Positions 1-15,091 of a DNA stretch of 64,000 nucleotides are shown one piece after another; position 1 is the first letter of the stretch, and each line of letters starts with the position of its first letter. This stretch comes from Daphnia pulex (taxonomy: Eukaryota; Arthropoda; Branchiopoda; Diplostraca; Daphniidae): contig NC_060026.1 of the NCBI RefSeq assembly GCF_021134715.1, forward strand, positions 14,685,001 to 14,749,000, written 5' to 3'. Below the pieces are notes generated by a model. That model ran no database searches, was not told the origin of the DNA, and was given only the letters and a program-made list of their open reading frames with translations. Made by a program: the position numbers and the translations under genes.

Positions 1-79
1 CGTAGCTGGTTTCGGACTGAACATTTGTTGTCATTATTCCCTTCGCAGTCTCCCTCCCTAACCGGTGGATTACAATGGT

Positions 80-1596
<1,517 letters not shown>

Positions 1597-3159
1597 GGTG
1601 GAAAATGTAGATCTGCTTGGTTCACACCTTCCCTGCTTAAAGGCACCTAAATGTAAAATTAATTTTGTAACACATGGGAACAACACCACACCAAACTGGA
1701 TAAACTGATAGCTCGCACTTCAATGCCCTGAAGTGCTCAATTTTATCACTGGCTTTAGAACAAACAACTTCATTTTAGGGCAGTTAACTTTTTTACTTTC
1801 TTACTGCACTCAGGTGTTACCATATTTTAACTGAATGTACAATATGTTGGGTCATCAACAAAGGATATGACCGGTTTAGGTGGACGAAAAAGTTGAAGCC
1901 TCGCGGCTAGTCCACATAGTACTTTGGCATTTTCTTACCTGCAAGATGGAAGGTGTTTGAAATAAATCGGTTGTTGTTTGGCGTTGGACAGAATCTAATA
2001 GCTCGGCCGGCAAGAAGAAAATTTGAAAACGAATATCGAAAAATCTTTGCGTAGATTACAATGTCAGCAGCCACAACGTATGAAACTTTTCACGTTCATT
2101 TGTCGAAGAAAGTTACCCAGCCTTGCGACGCTCCCACTCCCAGCCAGCTAAAAAAGCCAGCGACTAGTTCTCTCTGATGAAGAGCATGGTGGCTCAATAA
2201 GAAGTAGTATCGTTTAAAGCCGCCAGATGCCCACGTAATACCAAATCAGTTGAAAAAGTATCGTTGAAAAAGGCTTGTTAGCTAATGATTCTATCTGCAA
2301 TTGCCATTTAATGCTTTTGATTTAATGGCGAGAGTATTTTAATGAATTACATCAGAATTGAACAGCAGCTTTCGATAAACGTTTTGGAAATTTTACTCGA
2401 ATTCCGAGGTTTTAAGTGCCATCTTACGGCGTTACACTCAATCGAGGAAACGCGTGACGACAGAAAAAAATGGCCGGTCAACCGATCGCCGAATAGCTAT
2501 CTCCTCAATTTATTATTTATCTCTCAGCCCTGACGTCCGCCCTTTGGGTTGATGATGGGCAACAACCCGTTTCCTGCAACCTTATCTCATTATGCATCTG
2601 AAACATTTTCTTGCATACCTTCTTTGCGCCCTTCTTCTACTTAATATATATTGTTTGAAGAGCACGACGAAACTTCTTTTGGCCTTTTGCAACGTGGGAC
2701 ATATAGCAAAGTGAATCTTTGTCGAACAGATGATATCGCATATTTAGAACATTAGTCGCCTCAATACCAACAATCCAATAGCATACCAGATTAGATTTTG
2801 CCTAGCGGCAAACACTTCAACCATGTTGAATTCAAATAGCAATCTTTTTTGGTTTTTACACACCGTAAACTATTTAAAGTATTCAGTTCGCCAAATAAAA
2901 ATAAATACAAATACATAATAACGTGCATGCAAGTAATAACTATGGGAATTTTGACAAGGAAACGACGGAGGTGGGGATTCGAAGGCTTCTATCCCTTCCT
3001 TCTTTTTTCAGAGTGTTCTACGGCGAAAGAACATGTCAAAGCTTTTCTTGCCATGCCCATGTGCTGCAAACGGATTAGAACGTCGGCCAGTCTAAACTTT
3101 ACGGGACACGAAGGCTCTTCTTTTGTTGATAAGCTCTCGCAAGAAAAAGAATATTCGAC
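1597..3159. other. Intergenic region between divergent genes
   Basis: About 1.56 kb between the CK2 alpha start codon and the C18orf63-type gene. It should hold both promoters and the 5' leader of CK2 alpha; acceptor-like and donor-like sites near 1640 and 1940 suggest a leader intron, but I cannot fix it. The longest open frames here (for example 2849-3163 on +) show no recognisable domain. Confidence 0.5.
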
Positions 3160-4661
3160 ATGATGAAGTGCATTTGCACGATTCATACTCAACATTTAGT
3201 CGACTGGAAATATTCGCAGTTTCATTTGAATGGATCGATCACAGGAAAAGAAGCTTGTCACTACCTTATTTCTCAACGTAGTCAACTGTTTTGCAACCCC
3301 ATAAATCAGCACCAACAGAAAATTGGCATTCTCTGCCATGTTGAACAACAAAATGGACTTTTCAAAGAACTAATTCAACTTGATCTGATATCCCCGGCGT
3401 CCAAAATATTCACTCGGGTGGCTTCTCTCGAAGACATTAGATTTTCAGTTGCGTACACACTCTCTGTTCGACTCGCTGTAGCTTGGAATCCTGTCGGGAA
3501 ATGGTTTATTCATCGAGAGCAGCAAAATTTTTTGGATGTGGAAGACACAAGTGAGACGTTTCAGGCAGTCCAATTTGAAATACGCTTATCAGGTGACCAC
3601 AATTCAAATGCGATTGTAAATTAATCGAAAATACAATCTTTCTTTCCCTTTTTTAAGGATTCCTTATTGAAGTGTGGGTCCGCGGTGGAGAACTGAAGCT
3701 GTATCCGATTTCACCCCACAATTTAGTTATGAACTTGGAGGATCTCATCCGTTTCAGAGAAGATTCAAATGCAATCGTTAACTTTGAACCTAACCCTGAT
3801 CACCGCTTCTTCTACTTGCCAAAGTAACTACATTATTGTTTGTTTTTACAAGTCGGATAACTCGCTTTTTTCCTAATTAGGGTTAGAGTCGGCACCTTAA
3901 TTTCAGTCAGTCGAAACCTGCCTGAATCTTCTCCGTTTCGTAATTACGCTGACCTGTGCAACTATTGGCAGCAACAGGTGACAAATCATCAATATCGTGA
4001 GCAAGTGTTAACTTGGTAATTTACTGTTTTACTTTTCCTTTAGTACGGGTACAACTTGCCAGAGGAGTCGACTGGAATGGTATACTTTAACGTGGCATTT
4101 ACAAACGTAGGACCGTCACGTATCATTTACACGTATCCATCTTGCTGCGTTTTTCTTGAGCCACCACTATCAGTCCCGATATCCAATAAGAAATCACTTT
4201 CCATCATTCGGCAATTTTGGAATTTTTTGGAACCGCTTCTCGCTTGTTTTCCCGGACAAATGATGGTGCAGCCTTGGTTGACTAATCCATTTGTGAGAAT
4301 CCCGCTACAAGAAAAATGCGCCGAAGACCTTAAACAGGATGTCAAAATGAAAGCTCTCATTGGATGTGAAGAACAGATCGAAGGTACTTCAAAGTATTTT
4401 CCACAGGCACCTATTGAGAGTTTCACAAGAAAGCAAGAAAACAAGCCGTCCAACCCGAAAAAGACCCAATTCAAAAAGAAAACATCCGACTCCCCACGAA
4501 TGACCAACAGTACAATCACACAATACTTTTCTAAGCAAAATCCGAACGTCAAGATCCGCCGCACTGCCACCAAAGTCACGTTTAAAGTATGTTGTTTTGC
4601 CAATTCAAACTTGCCATTTTCGTTCATAATCGGATTTATTATTTTTTTCCAGCCGATGTGA
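3160..4661 (+). CDS. C18orf63 homologue (DUF4708 family)
   Basis: Uncharacterised family; no biochemical role is assigned from sequence. Exons 3160-3592, 3658-3823, 3881-3977, 4044-4586 and 4653-4661 give 415 aa. It aligns by eye with human C18orf63 over the whole conserved part: SVAYTLSVRLAVAWNPVGKW near residues 105-125, FFYLPKVRVGTLISVSRN, then SPFRNYADLCNYWQQQYGYNLPEE across two splice junctions, and IIYTYPSCCVFLEPP. The start was chosen because the 3160 Met puts the N-terminus at about the same length as the human protein; a second Met follows at once. The basic tail (KKTQFKKK) is followed by STITQYF, a PCNA-interacting-peptide-like motif, and KIRRTATKVTFK. The last coding exon is only 9 bases (PM stop). 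Confidence 0.82.
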
Positions 4662-4886
4662 TCGCGTTAAGAGAATAAGGAGGTTCATTAAGAAGCCTGA
4701 AAGTCATTATATCGTATAACCGGCCTTTAATTGTTACATGGTACCATGTAGTATCACCCTGGAGTTATTTAAGGGGTATTAACGCAAGCTACAAGCAGAT
4801 TATTTTCCTGTGGAAGAGCCAAGCTCATCGTACATTTTTTTTTTTCAAAGAATTGTTGACTATGTAGTCTGATTTTGTCGTAACAC

Positions 4887-4892
4887 AATAAA
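4887..4892 (+). promoter_or_regulatory. Poly(A) signal AATAAA
   Basis: AATAAA about 225 bases after the stop of the C18orf63-type gene, inside the 270-base gap to the convergent FAM210A-type gene. Likely the polyadenylation signal of the upstream + strand gene. Confidence 0.55.
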
Positions 4893-4931
4893 CTGTCATA
4901 TAACTTTCACAATGTATACATAAGGGTTATC

Positions 4932-5815
4932 TCACTTTTTAAGTTTTTTCTTGCCGAACGTCATCCGTTTCTTTAAATCAGTTCTATGTTGTCTTAGTTT
5001 TCCCCGGAAAACGTCACCTCGCTTGGAGAACTCATCCTTATGTTTTTGGTAGAACACCTGCATTTTCTCTTTGGATGCTGGTTTGATGTAGCCCCAGCGC
5101 GTAAGATAATTTATGGAAAGAGTGGTGCCTATGGGAATATGTATTGTATATTAACTTATCTAGAGTGTGATGGTAATGATGAATAAAATTGTAAGTTACC
5201 TCCAACAGTCACAGCATAACGTGCAGGACTGGCCACTTTATAGAGCGCATAAGTTAGGGCATAGTACCCCACACTTGAATTTCTAAGAGGATTTATGATT
5301 TTTTCACCAACTCCTATATTTTCTAGTAGTGCAACAACATCTAGGCCACTGTAACACAACAGATTAGGAAATTCCTAAAAAAACACATAAAGACGGTATT
5401 ACTTTTTAACTGCAAAGTAGAAGCCACAGGTCCAAACGGCAGAAGTTGCAACATGTACAGGAATCAGGACATACCAATAGTCCTTGTACATTTGTTTAAA
5501 TCTTTGAAAGAGTGAAACCTTAGCTGGAGGGCTATCAGAATTTGATTGGTCTTGTGCTTTACTCGGCACTTCACTCTTAGCCTTTTCTTGCTCTGACTGT
5601 TGGTTACCTTGAGCATTATAAATAGTTGAGATGTGTAGAGATTTGGAAAATGAATTACATGGCTTTCGTGAGTAGTATCGGTTACATAAATCGAACCGGT
5701 AAACATCACATGTCGGACGTTGAGTAGTCGGAAATTTGACAACTACAGACGCAAGTACCGGATGTGAACGAAGTAAATAGACTGAACTGATACATCGCGT
5801 GACTAAGGCAGACAT
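4932..5815 (-). CDS. FAM210A/B-like mitochondrial DUF1279 protein
   Basis: Three exons (5403-5815, 5200-5348, 4932-5128) give 252 aa. The DUF1279 core is clear: FQRFKQMYKDYWYVLIPVHVATS (about residues 105-127), a membrane-like segment SAVWTCGFYFAV, then GLDVVALLENIG and YALTYALYKVASPARYAVTVGGTTLSINYLTRWGYI split over the exons. The first 90 residues are rich in Arg, Ser and aliphatic residues, lack a hydrophobic core, and fit a mitochondrial targeting peptide, as in FAM210A. A Lys-rich coiled tail (KKRMTFGKKKLKK) ends the protein. Family members are inner-membrane proteins linked to mitochondrial translation; that role is taken from the family, not seen here. FAM210A and FAM210B cannot be separated by eye. 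Confidence 0.9.
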
Positions 5816-6479
5816 TTAGTTTAAATGTATCAAAACTTTTCAAATGCAACAACAAAATGTAATTTCATGGCATGTGGACTCACGTATACCAATCTTGCCG
5901 AAACGTCGCAGCAGACGATTCTGATCGACATTAGGGTAACCATAGAAACGATTACATTTGAATGCAATTTGTTCATCCGTTTTTTATGATGTAAAAGATT
6001 ATAAATAAGAAAGTAATTGTAACCTTGGTTACGCAATAAATTACTTAAATAAAAATGCATGTTGCCATTTAAAAAATCGAAGAAACGGCATCATGCAATA
6101 AAAATTCCCTTTTAAAATTTAAAATTAAATATTTGTGATCTGCCAAGTTTTTTTTTTCTTTTTTCACTTGACATTATCCAAAGAAAAATTCAAGTGAAAA
6201 CAAAGGGAGTTTCTCGGCTGTTTTCCTGCTGTTCCCAAGCCAATTTATTTCTAGTCACAGACTTGCTTTCGTCGTGTGAGTGTGTCGTCTACCATTTCAG
6301 TTTAACTTCTTATGCAGTAGAGGTCGGTTGCCGGTTGGTCTTTAGCAGGTCTCAGCTTTCTTGTTGTTCGGTCAGACAGCCACTCTTTCTTCTTCAAACT
6401 ATTTGATATCAAAGACATCTTGGTTTGAAGGGAAGAGTTTGACTTATTTGTTACCGTCTTACGAGGAAGGGAGAGAGAA
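5816..6479. promoter_or_regulatory. Shared promoter region, FAM210A-type and GMPR
   Basis: 664 bases between two divergent start codons. AT-rich in the middle (6060-6170) and pyrimidine-rich near 6200-6400. It must carry both promoters; no clear TATA box or other motif was seen. Confidence 0.5.
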
Positions 6480-8241
<1,762 letters not shown>

Positions 8242-8416
8242 AGATGCCGTCTAAATCTTTTTACATTTCATCTCCGCAATATTGCGCAATTATAGTAATC
8301 ATGGTTTTGTGTGGTTAGCGTGTTTCTTAATACACTTCTATCTTCGATTCTGAATTAAATTTTCCAACTCTTATTTAAATAGTATGCAGTATTGTATCAA
8401 CAGAATTACAAGTTAG

Positions 8417-9410
8417 TTACACAAGTCTGGGCTTTTTCTCTGGTGGAGGTTTGTTGGCTTGAGGTTCTGTTTTAACTTCTACCTTAACTTCGACTTTAGT
8501 ATTTTCTTCTGTTAATGCTCTTTGTTCGGGTTGTTGATTGGTAGCTGGATAAGGAGTATTTTTAAGAGGAAACTTTTTGGCAAGGTCAGCAAGCAAAACG
8601 TTAACTCGATGCCTTTGGAACATGGAACCACTCTCCTCCTTTGCTTTTTCCTTCGAACTCTTTTTCTGTGCTTTCTTCTCATCTTCATCTTTCGATTCTG
8701 TCTCCTTAAACTCCCACCAATAACCTTAAAAATACCAAAATGATAATAAAATTTACTTAAAAAATGTAAGAAATTGTATACCTTTGCTTGGGTGATATCT
8801 TGAGTATGTCCTAGCTTCATCAAAAGCCCCTTGGAGATGATTGACTGTTGTAGACTGATTGAAAAAAAAATTCTAATTAGTTTAGACTGATACTAGAACA
8901 TTTTCCGATTTTCTTACAATTCGAGAATTGATCACAGAACCAAGATCTGGTGCTTGATAGACTACACCAGCAATAATGTAGAAATCTGCAAGTGGAGTAA
9001 CTACAGCTGCAGAATGCCTATGCTGCTTTCGAATTACATACAAAATTGGTTCTTGAACATGAAGAAGCATATACTCAAGTCCTGTCAAGTTACTGTTGAA
9101 TTTTATAAATGATTAATAGTAAAGTTTTAATTGAATGTGGTTTGTAATATACTTGAGGTGTTCCATATTGAGACGCTGCATTTTGACAATTTCATTGTTG
9201 CAAGTTCGATCATAGAAAGGGTTTGTAGTTGACTGAAAGTAATCCATTACATTGGTAGGATTAAGAATGGGTATCCAAGCAGAGTCATGCCAAGAAATCC
9301 ACAAAAGGTTATCTAGAATGCATGGAGGGAAAAAAGTTGTTTTTACATAATGGCCGATTGAATTGAGGTTTCCTTAGAGAATTGATGACCCACCTTTAGA
9401 ATCACCCATT
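8417..9410 (-). CDS. MED6: Mediator complex subunit 6
   Basis: Head-module subunit of Mediator, which links activators to RNA polymerase II. Exons 9395-9410, 9153-9312, 8918-9092, 8782-8854 and 8417-8724 give 243 aa (human 246). Conserved blocks: [86 protein letters not shown], then [17 protein letters not shown] and a charged tail ending EKKPRLV. The first coding exon is only 16 bases (MGDSK plus one base). The gene is tail to tail with GMPR, with 175 bases between the stops. Very secure. Confidence 0.96.
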
Positions 9411-9888
9411 TCGAACCAAATTATATTCCTCCTTGTTGTTTGAACTCAAATTGATTTACACAAATTTTCATACGAGTGTGTAAACAACAATAATTTTATT
9501 TTGAAGTATAACGGTAAGAAATTAAGGCCTAGCTTAGAAATGCTACAAACAGTCAAGCAACGCCATCTATAAAAATCTTGAAACCAGAAAACAAGAGAAT
9601 GGAATGGCCGCACAATTTTATCGTGAATTTTCGGTGGGAAAACGCTTTTCGTTTTGCCTTTTTGATCTTTTTTTTTTTCTTTTCACTTTCATTTACCAGT
9701 TATTTCCCCCATCATTTGCCTAGCGCAGAAATAGCAGAATTAAGATAATAATCAATTGTGGTTATAATTGTATTTCTTTAAGTAAAATCAGGGGTTTTCT
9801 AAGAAGAACAATAAGATTGAAGATTATCAAGCAGGTTGAAGTTAGAATTTAGTTAAAATTTTGATGGAAAATTTCCATTTGTTATGAA
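9411..9888. other. Gap between MED6 and the C1q gene
   Basis: 478 bases holding the MED6 promoter and the 3' end of the C1q gene. It contains CGCCATCTAT at 9561-9570, one of several CTCF-like words in the window. No open frame of note. Confidence 0.5.
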
Positions 9889-12070
9889 TTAGACAATAAT
9901 TTTCTGAACAAATTCTTCCTCCAATAAGATTCCAGTGAAATGAGTGAAGTGAGCACTATCGTCATACAGAGACACTCCTGGTGACATGCAGCAAATTTGT
10001 AGCCAAACTTTATCGCCTTTTTTCAAATTCAGCGTCAACTGTAGGGTCAGTTGACTCTTTAAATCAGCGACGTTGTGAGCCTCTTCAGTCCGACCCTCTG
10101 CAATTTCACCACCATTCAAATAAAGTTGAATGCCTAAATAAGCAGGGGAAGGTGAAGCTGGAAAATTAGCCAGTCCAGTGAAGGAGAAAAAATACGTTCC
10201 CGATCGCCGGGACTTGAATACTCCCGATGTGGAATCCATTGCATTTCCGTAGTTGATAACTTCACGCTGGAACGGAATCGGAACTGATTTTGTGCTGAAC
10301 GAATCGTATCTGGTAACGTAGAAATGGACGGGTAAGGATTTTATGTCGACATATCCAATCCAGTTTTGTAAATCTGTCAGATAATTTATCGTAAGTTTCC
10401 ACGTTACAGAAATAATTTAGTTGGGGGCTAATTTGCTACTTACCATTTTCGCTTGGGGAAAAGTCGCAATAAACAGCTTCAAACTTTGTCGATCCCTTAA
10501 CAAGAAATATTCCGCTGATTTTATGCCCCATTCTCTGCAAATCTTCACATGAGGTTGGCATTTTACCGATGTCCATTATTTCGTTTTTTCTTTCTGTTTA
10601 AATAAAATTAAATTGAAACATCAAAATAAATTTAATTCCAATTTCAGGAGAAAAAGGAGTGAGGGTTACTATTTTAGTACCGTAAATTTCTTTTTTCAAA
10701 TCTTCGACGGTGTTCTTCAGTTTTTGCCATTCATGGGATGGGGTCAATTTTTCTTGTTGGAAAAAATTTATGGGCGTTGACAGAATGGCGGTCGTATAAT
10801 TTACGCGCACTACTTTGTCTTGAAGTAACTGAGTGTCACGGAAATTGGCTAGATTGATTTTGCTCAAGTGCATGGGTTTGGGTACGAATTTTTCTCCATT
10901 CCACTCAACGTGATCTTTAGTTTCCTGGTAAAATTTATCTGAATCTTCTTTAGAAATGGAACTGTGGCCAGACAAATCAATATCCAGGGAGCCTTTTAAT
11001 CCAGCTAAATAATCTAACTCCAACCGGCCTCCCCCTTTCTTGGTATTCGTGTAGATTTCCACCAATTTCTTCTGGGCATCAATGTCCATTTTTGTGTAAG
11101 CATCATTCAAGATTTGTGTCGTTTTGTCCGGTCGATAATTATCATCGTTCCAGTAAACCGAATCCCACATCGTGTCGGTTTGCCCTTTGATGGTCGACCT
11201 GGAAGAGATGAGCAAATTCTCCAACATTGTATAAATTTTCTTTCCTGAACTAGTGGATACAACATCCGAGTCCACGAACGTGTCCATCCGGATGTGGGTG
11301 GCCATTTCAGTTATCATTTTCTTTTCGTCGCCGGCCGTGAGAAAAATTTCTTTTTCAAAACCAAATTTCTGCAAGAGCTTGTTGGCCATGTCACCCGTTG
11401 TGACACTTTCAATTTGGATGACCCTTTCTTTGGTATTGGCCGTTTTCAACGACAAACTGAAAAGAAGTTTGAAATGGTGAAACTGTTGCGGATCGGAGCG
11501 CATTGCCTCGGCCAGTTTGTCGCAGTCACTTTGGTCAAAACAGTTGAGAGTCAAGCAAATCTCCTTATTGTTGTTCATTGGTTTCCAATCAGTGGGCAAA
11601 TAAAAAGATGACGTAGGCGAGGAAGTGGCCAGAATCACACTGTCGAGTGGAAAAACTTCCACCTGGTTAGGTTTAATTTGTCGATCGAACATATCGGTCA
11701 ACCAGTTGACCACTTTATTTCGAACATCGTTGTTCCACATCTCCACATGGAATCGCATTTCTGGCTGATTTGTGACGCTGTTGAGTTTGCTGACGGCACT
11801 TTCGTGATGCAATAGAGCGATAGGAGCGTAATAATACTTGTGTTGGTTAGATGTCGTATTTGGCTTATAGTTATCAACGTGTTGGTAAATGTTGACGCCA
11901 AAATTGCCATACTCAACATAGCCAAGCCTCTCTCGGGATATCTGCAAATTATTCCAAGGGTAAGTATCGGGAGTGGAAGGGTCTGAATTGTCCGACAGTT
12001 GATTTGTACAAATAACAGCTGCAGCCAGGAGAAGCATTGCCAATAATTTTGACGGGCACAAGTTCATCAT
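9889..12070 (-). CDS. Secreted protein with C-terminal C1q domain
   Basis: Three exons (10681-12070, 10444-10593, 9889-10373) give 674 aa. A signal peptide is clear at the start (MMNLCPSKLLAMLLLAAAVICT). Residues of roughly 35-460 form a region I cannot assign to any family; it opens with YPWNNLQISRERLGYVEYG and contains N-glycosylation sequons. Then comes a short linker MPTSCEDLQRMGHKISGIFLV with VYCDF, like the fibrinogen-type leader (CxxL, YCD) found before C1q in many crustacean proteins. The C1q jelly roll covers about the last 150 residues: GVFKSRRSGTYFFSFTGLA, IQLYLNGGEIAEG, LKKGDKVWLQI and FTGILLEE. Probably an extracellular lectin-like or structural protein; its function is unknown. 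The first intron donor (G then GTACTA at 10680) was chosen because it is the only one that keeps ERKNEIMDIGKMPTSC in frame. Confidence 0.82.
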
Positions 12071-12582
12071 TTTCTGTTTTATATTATAAAAATTCCTTTT
12101 TGAAACCTAAACGATTATAATAATAGAAATATTTTACTCACACATTTCTGAAATCACGTAATCTATATGGGTGATCTTAATATGTGTAAAACCATTAAAA
12201 AAATTTGCTATTTAAAGTTTTCTATTTACCTTTTTCCTTCGACAGAAAGGTTAATACACGTAGGACGTAGCCTGTGCACTATTTCGATTAAATGAAACCA
12301 ATGAAACCACAATTTATCAGGGTTGTTATCTTATTTTAAATGTTACGCTATCTATAAGATATGACGACGAAAAAATTAGAAAAGTGCGTGGGCGTCATCA
12401 TTGGTGAAAACTGAAAACTGAACTTCGCGCCTAAGCGGCAGCGCCACCTATTAAACATTTAGATTTATGGAAAATCAGGCAACGTTGCGACTATCCAATG
12501 TCTCCTTAAACTTCAAACGTCATAGTAATGTTCAGTTTACGTTCGTTGTTATAAATGAATTGAGTCCCCAAAAAATAACATC
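12071..12582. promoter_or_regulatory. Shared promoter region, C1q gene and HAUS8-like gene
   Basis: 512 bases between divergent start codons. GCGCCACCTA at 12441-12450 resembles the core of a CTCF/insulator site. No clear TATA box. Confidence 0.45.
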
Positions 12583-13852
12583 ATGGATAAACCCGTACCA
12601 AAAAGGGCCGGCCTTGCTATACCAAGAAGCAGAATTCCTTCCAACAGGTACTCTTAGAACAAATTGTCAATCTTTTCAGTCTACCATGGCTCATCTTGGA
12701 CAAGTTTAACATTCTTATTTCTGTGAATAAGCTCTACTCCAAGTAGTGTTATACCACGACGAGGTACTTCTACCCCAACAGGATCATCAAGCAAAAATAG
12801 GAGCTGCAATTTTTCCCCAATCACAAACCCGGATTTCTCTAAATCATCTGCCGGGTCAACCGACAAACTTGAACCAAAGCTGCTCAAACCTCTGGGTCAG
12901 TGAAATAATTAAATTTGTCTTGGTTATGATCACTTAAATATATAATGCTGGTTTCTTTTTTCGTAGGCCCATCATTTCCTGCTCAACAAACATTAGCTGA
13001 AAAGAAATTAGCCCAATCAAGAACAAAATTGTCTACTGAAGAGCAAGCTACATTGATGTACATGATGTATCAACAGCAACATTTCCTAAATAATCAAATT
13101 GAAGAATCTAAAGACAGAGTGTTGGCAGAATGCAAGGTAAACAATATACGATTATAACATTAATGTATACTCTTATTTAATTTTTTAACAACACTCCTAA
13201 CATTTTAATTGAAAATGGTTTCAGGAACAAATGGAAGACCTCTGGAATTTGATCAAAATTAAGGAAAACAAAATTTCCCAAATCAAGGAAAGGAAGAGAC
13301 TTGAAGAAATGCGGTTGGAACTCACTTCTCAGATTGAAGTATTGGAACCAATTGTGAAGCAAACAACAGGTTTGTCAAAATGTTCACATACTAGAGACAT
13401 TCTTGAATCTTGGTTTGCATTTGTATTCAGATGCACTAAGTACTGTAACCCCTAAAGTTAAAGAGCTAGCAGATGGTTTGGACATCTATCGCCATCAGAT
13501 TCGTCTAATTGATATCAATGAATTTAAAAAAGAAGAAACAGATGAATTGATCAAAGTTTTTAAGAACAGCACAACTCTATCCGATAACATTCAGGTGGAA
13601 AAGTTTGATGAGTTTATTAAAGCCGCAAGCGTAATTTCTGATCTAAACGGAACTACTGCTATGCAAATTGGAATCATGGAGGAGTATGTCTGCGTTATTT
13701 AAAAAAAAAACTCTTTGTCTAGGTCGAAATAAATTATTTTCTGTTTTAGATGCCAGAATATGATGTCGCAATCGATTACTCGGCTTGGCCAAGAACTAAC
13801 ACTGAGAGATACAAAAACGGACTTTAGAAAATTAAGCGATTTGGATGTATAA
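12583..13852 (+). CDS. HAUS8-like augmin complex subunit
   Basis: Six exons (12583-12647, 12732-12895, 12967-13136, 13225-13369, 13431-13683, 13750-13852) give 299 aa. Residues 1-75 are basic and Ser/Pro-rich (KPVPKRAGLAIPRSRIP, TPTGSSSKNRS), like the microtubule-binding N-terminus of HAUS8. The rest is mostly coiled coil. The stretch QATLMYMMYQQQHFLNNQIE to LEPIVKQTTDALSTV lines up with human HAUS8 in order, spacing and several residues (TLL...LNN, CKE, LE...E.LEP, then TALDTTRHELPVRSI against DGLDIYRHQIRLIDI). Augmin recruits gamma-tubulin to spindle microtubules for branching. Similarity is modest and judged by eye, so another coiled-coil protein is possible. Confidence 0.6.
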
Positions 13853-14516
13853 AAGTTACGTTTTGTTTATATTGTAAGATTATTTCTGTCATGATAATTA
13901 AATACTTTGATAGAAATCCAACCATTTCCTGTCATTTGTTTCTTACTGCGCTTCTATTAATGGGTAGGTTAATCCCCAAAACCATGTTGTTTGTATCTAT
14001 GAAATAGCGGGAAACATTTAATAAGCATCGTTTTGGTTCTTTTTTAACTTTTTTCCATAGGAATAACATTTTCTATATATTTAACGAGCAGCATAAAAAT
14101 AATTAATAAACTACGGCACTGCAAGATTCAAATTAATTTAAAAAAATTCAGTTAAGAAAAGGAATATAGGTTTTTTGTCCCAGTCGAACAAAACGTTTTT
14201 CAATGAATTTAAAATTTAAATTACAAACGACAATTTTAATATATTCGAAGTTTATTCATTGATAAATTTTGGTGATAAAATTAACACGGCGTATCTTTGA
14301 TTTTAATAAGTAAGCGGAGTAGATATTGAAGCAAGGTACGAATAATACAACGTTCAGCATTTCTATTGTTTGAAATTTTGAAATTGAAAAGCTTCGTGTA
14401 ATTAGGAAAAAGGTAAATTTTGGCATACAAGATGCAACAACCAAATTTGCCAAAAATGAATATGAAATTTAACACACAGAAAGAACCAATTGCCTCTTCA
14501 TAGTAAGAACATTAGC
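13853..14516. other. Convergent 3' region of HAUS8-like and LITAF genes
   Basis: 664 bases of AT-rich sequence between two stop codons, holding both 3' UTRs. Reverse-strand open frames at 14256-14475 are short, Phe/Ile-rich and look like chance. Confidence 0.5.
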
Positions 14517-15091
14517 TTAAAAGTGGCTGTATCTCCCCAAGTATGCTTTGCAATTTGGACAAGCATGATGAACATTCATGCACTCAGGAATACAGCAGGG
14601 GATAAGGCAACAGCCCAACCAACATCTGGTAATAAAAATATATGTGTTATATCAATGTGTAACTCTTAAGAAATTGCTGACTGTGTAATACCCAAATAGA
14701 ACTAAAAGACCTCCAGAAAGCCAGGCAATCAGACCAGGTTCAGTACGCACAGAAGTGTCAATTTCAGCATGGCAATGTGGACAGACCTGTAAAGAAAGAA
14801 GATAGAGAAAATAAAATATATAATTAACTGTGGAGGGAAAAACTAACAGTGTGTGTTGTTCCGGGTCCAACAGGTATCACGGTTGTCACAATAATAGGCT
14901 GCTGGTTGGTTACATCTATTAAAAGAGATAAACATTGTGATTTTGAATGTGAGGCACATTTCCCATTAAAAGTTAAAATACTAAAAAAATGCTTTACTTT
15001 GATGAGGAGTAAAGGGGCTTGATGGATTAACACCACCCACTGCTTCCATGTAAGAAGGAGGGGCAGCTGGAGGAGGACCTTGTTTACTCAT
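14517..15091 (-). CDS. LITAF-domain membrane protein
   Basis: Four exons (14998-15091, 14848-14915, 14692-14786, 14517-14625) give 121 aa. The N-terminus is Pro-rich with PPSY (a WW-domain ligand used by NEDD4 ligases in this family). The LITAF domain has a first Cys pair CPHC, a hydrophobic membrane-inserted hairpin PGLIAWLSGGLLVLFGCWLG followed by CCLIPCCIPECMNVHH, and the second Cys pair CPNCKAYLGRYSHF at the C-terminus. This is the full family layout of a monotopic protein on the cytosolic face of late endosomes and lysosomes. Its start lies 659 bases from the divergent RAD9 start. Confidence 0.93.

Noticed and set aside
2849-3163. 104-codon + frame before the C18orf63-type gene
   Set aside because: It is in another frame, has no recognised domain, and the human protein length is already matched by starting at 3160.
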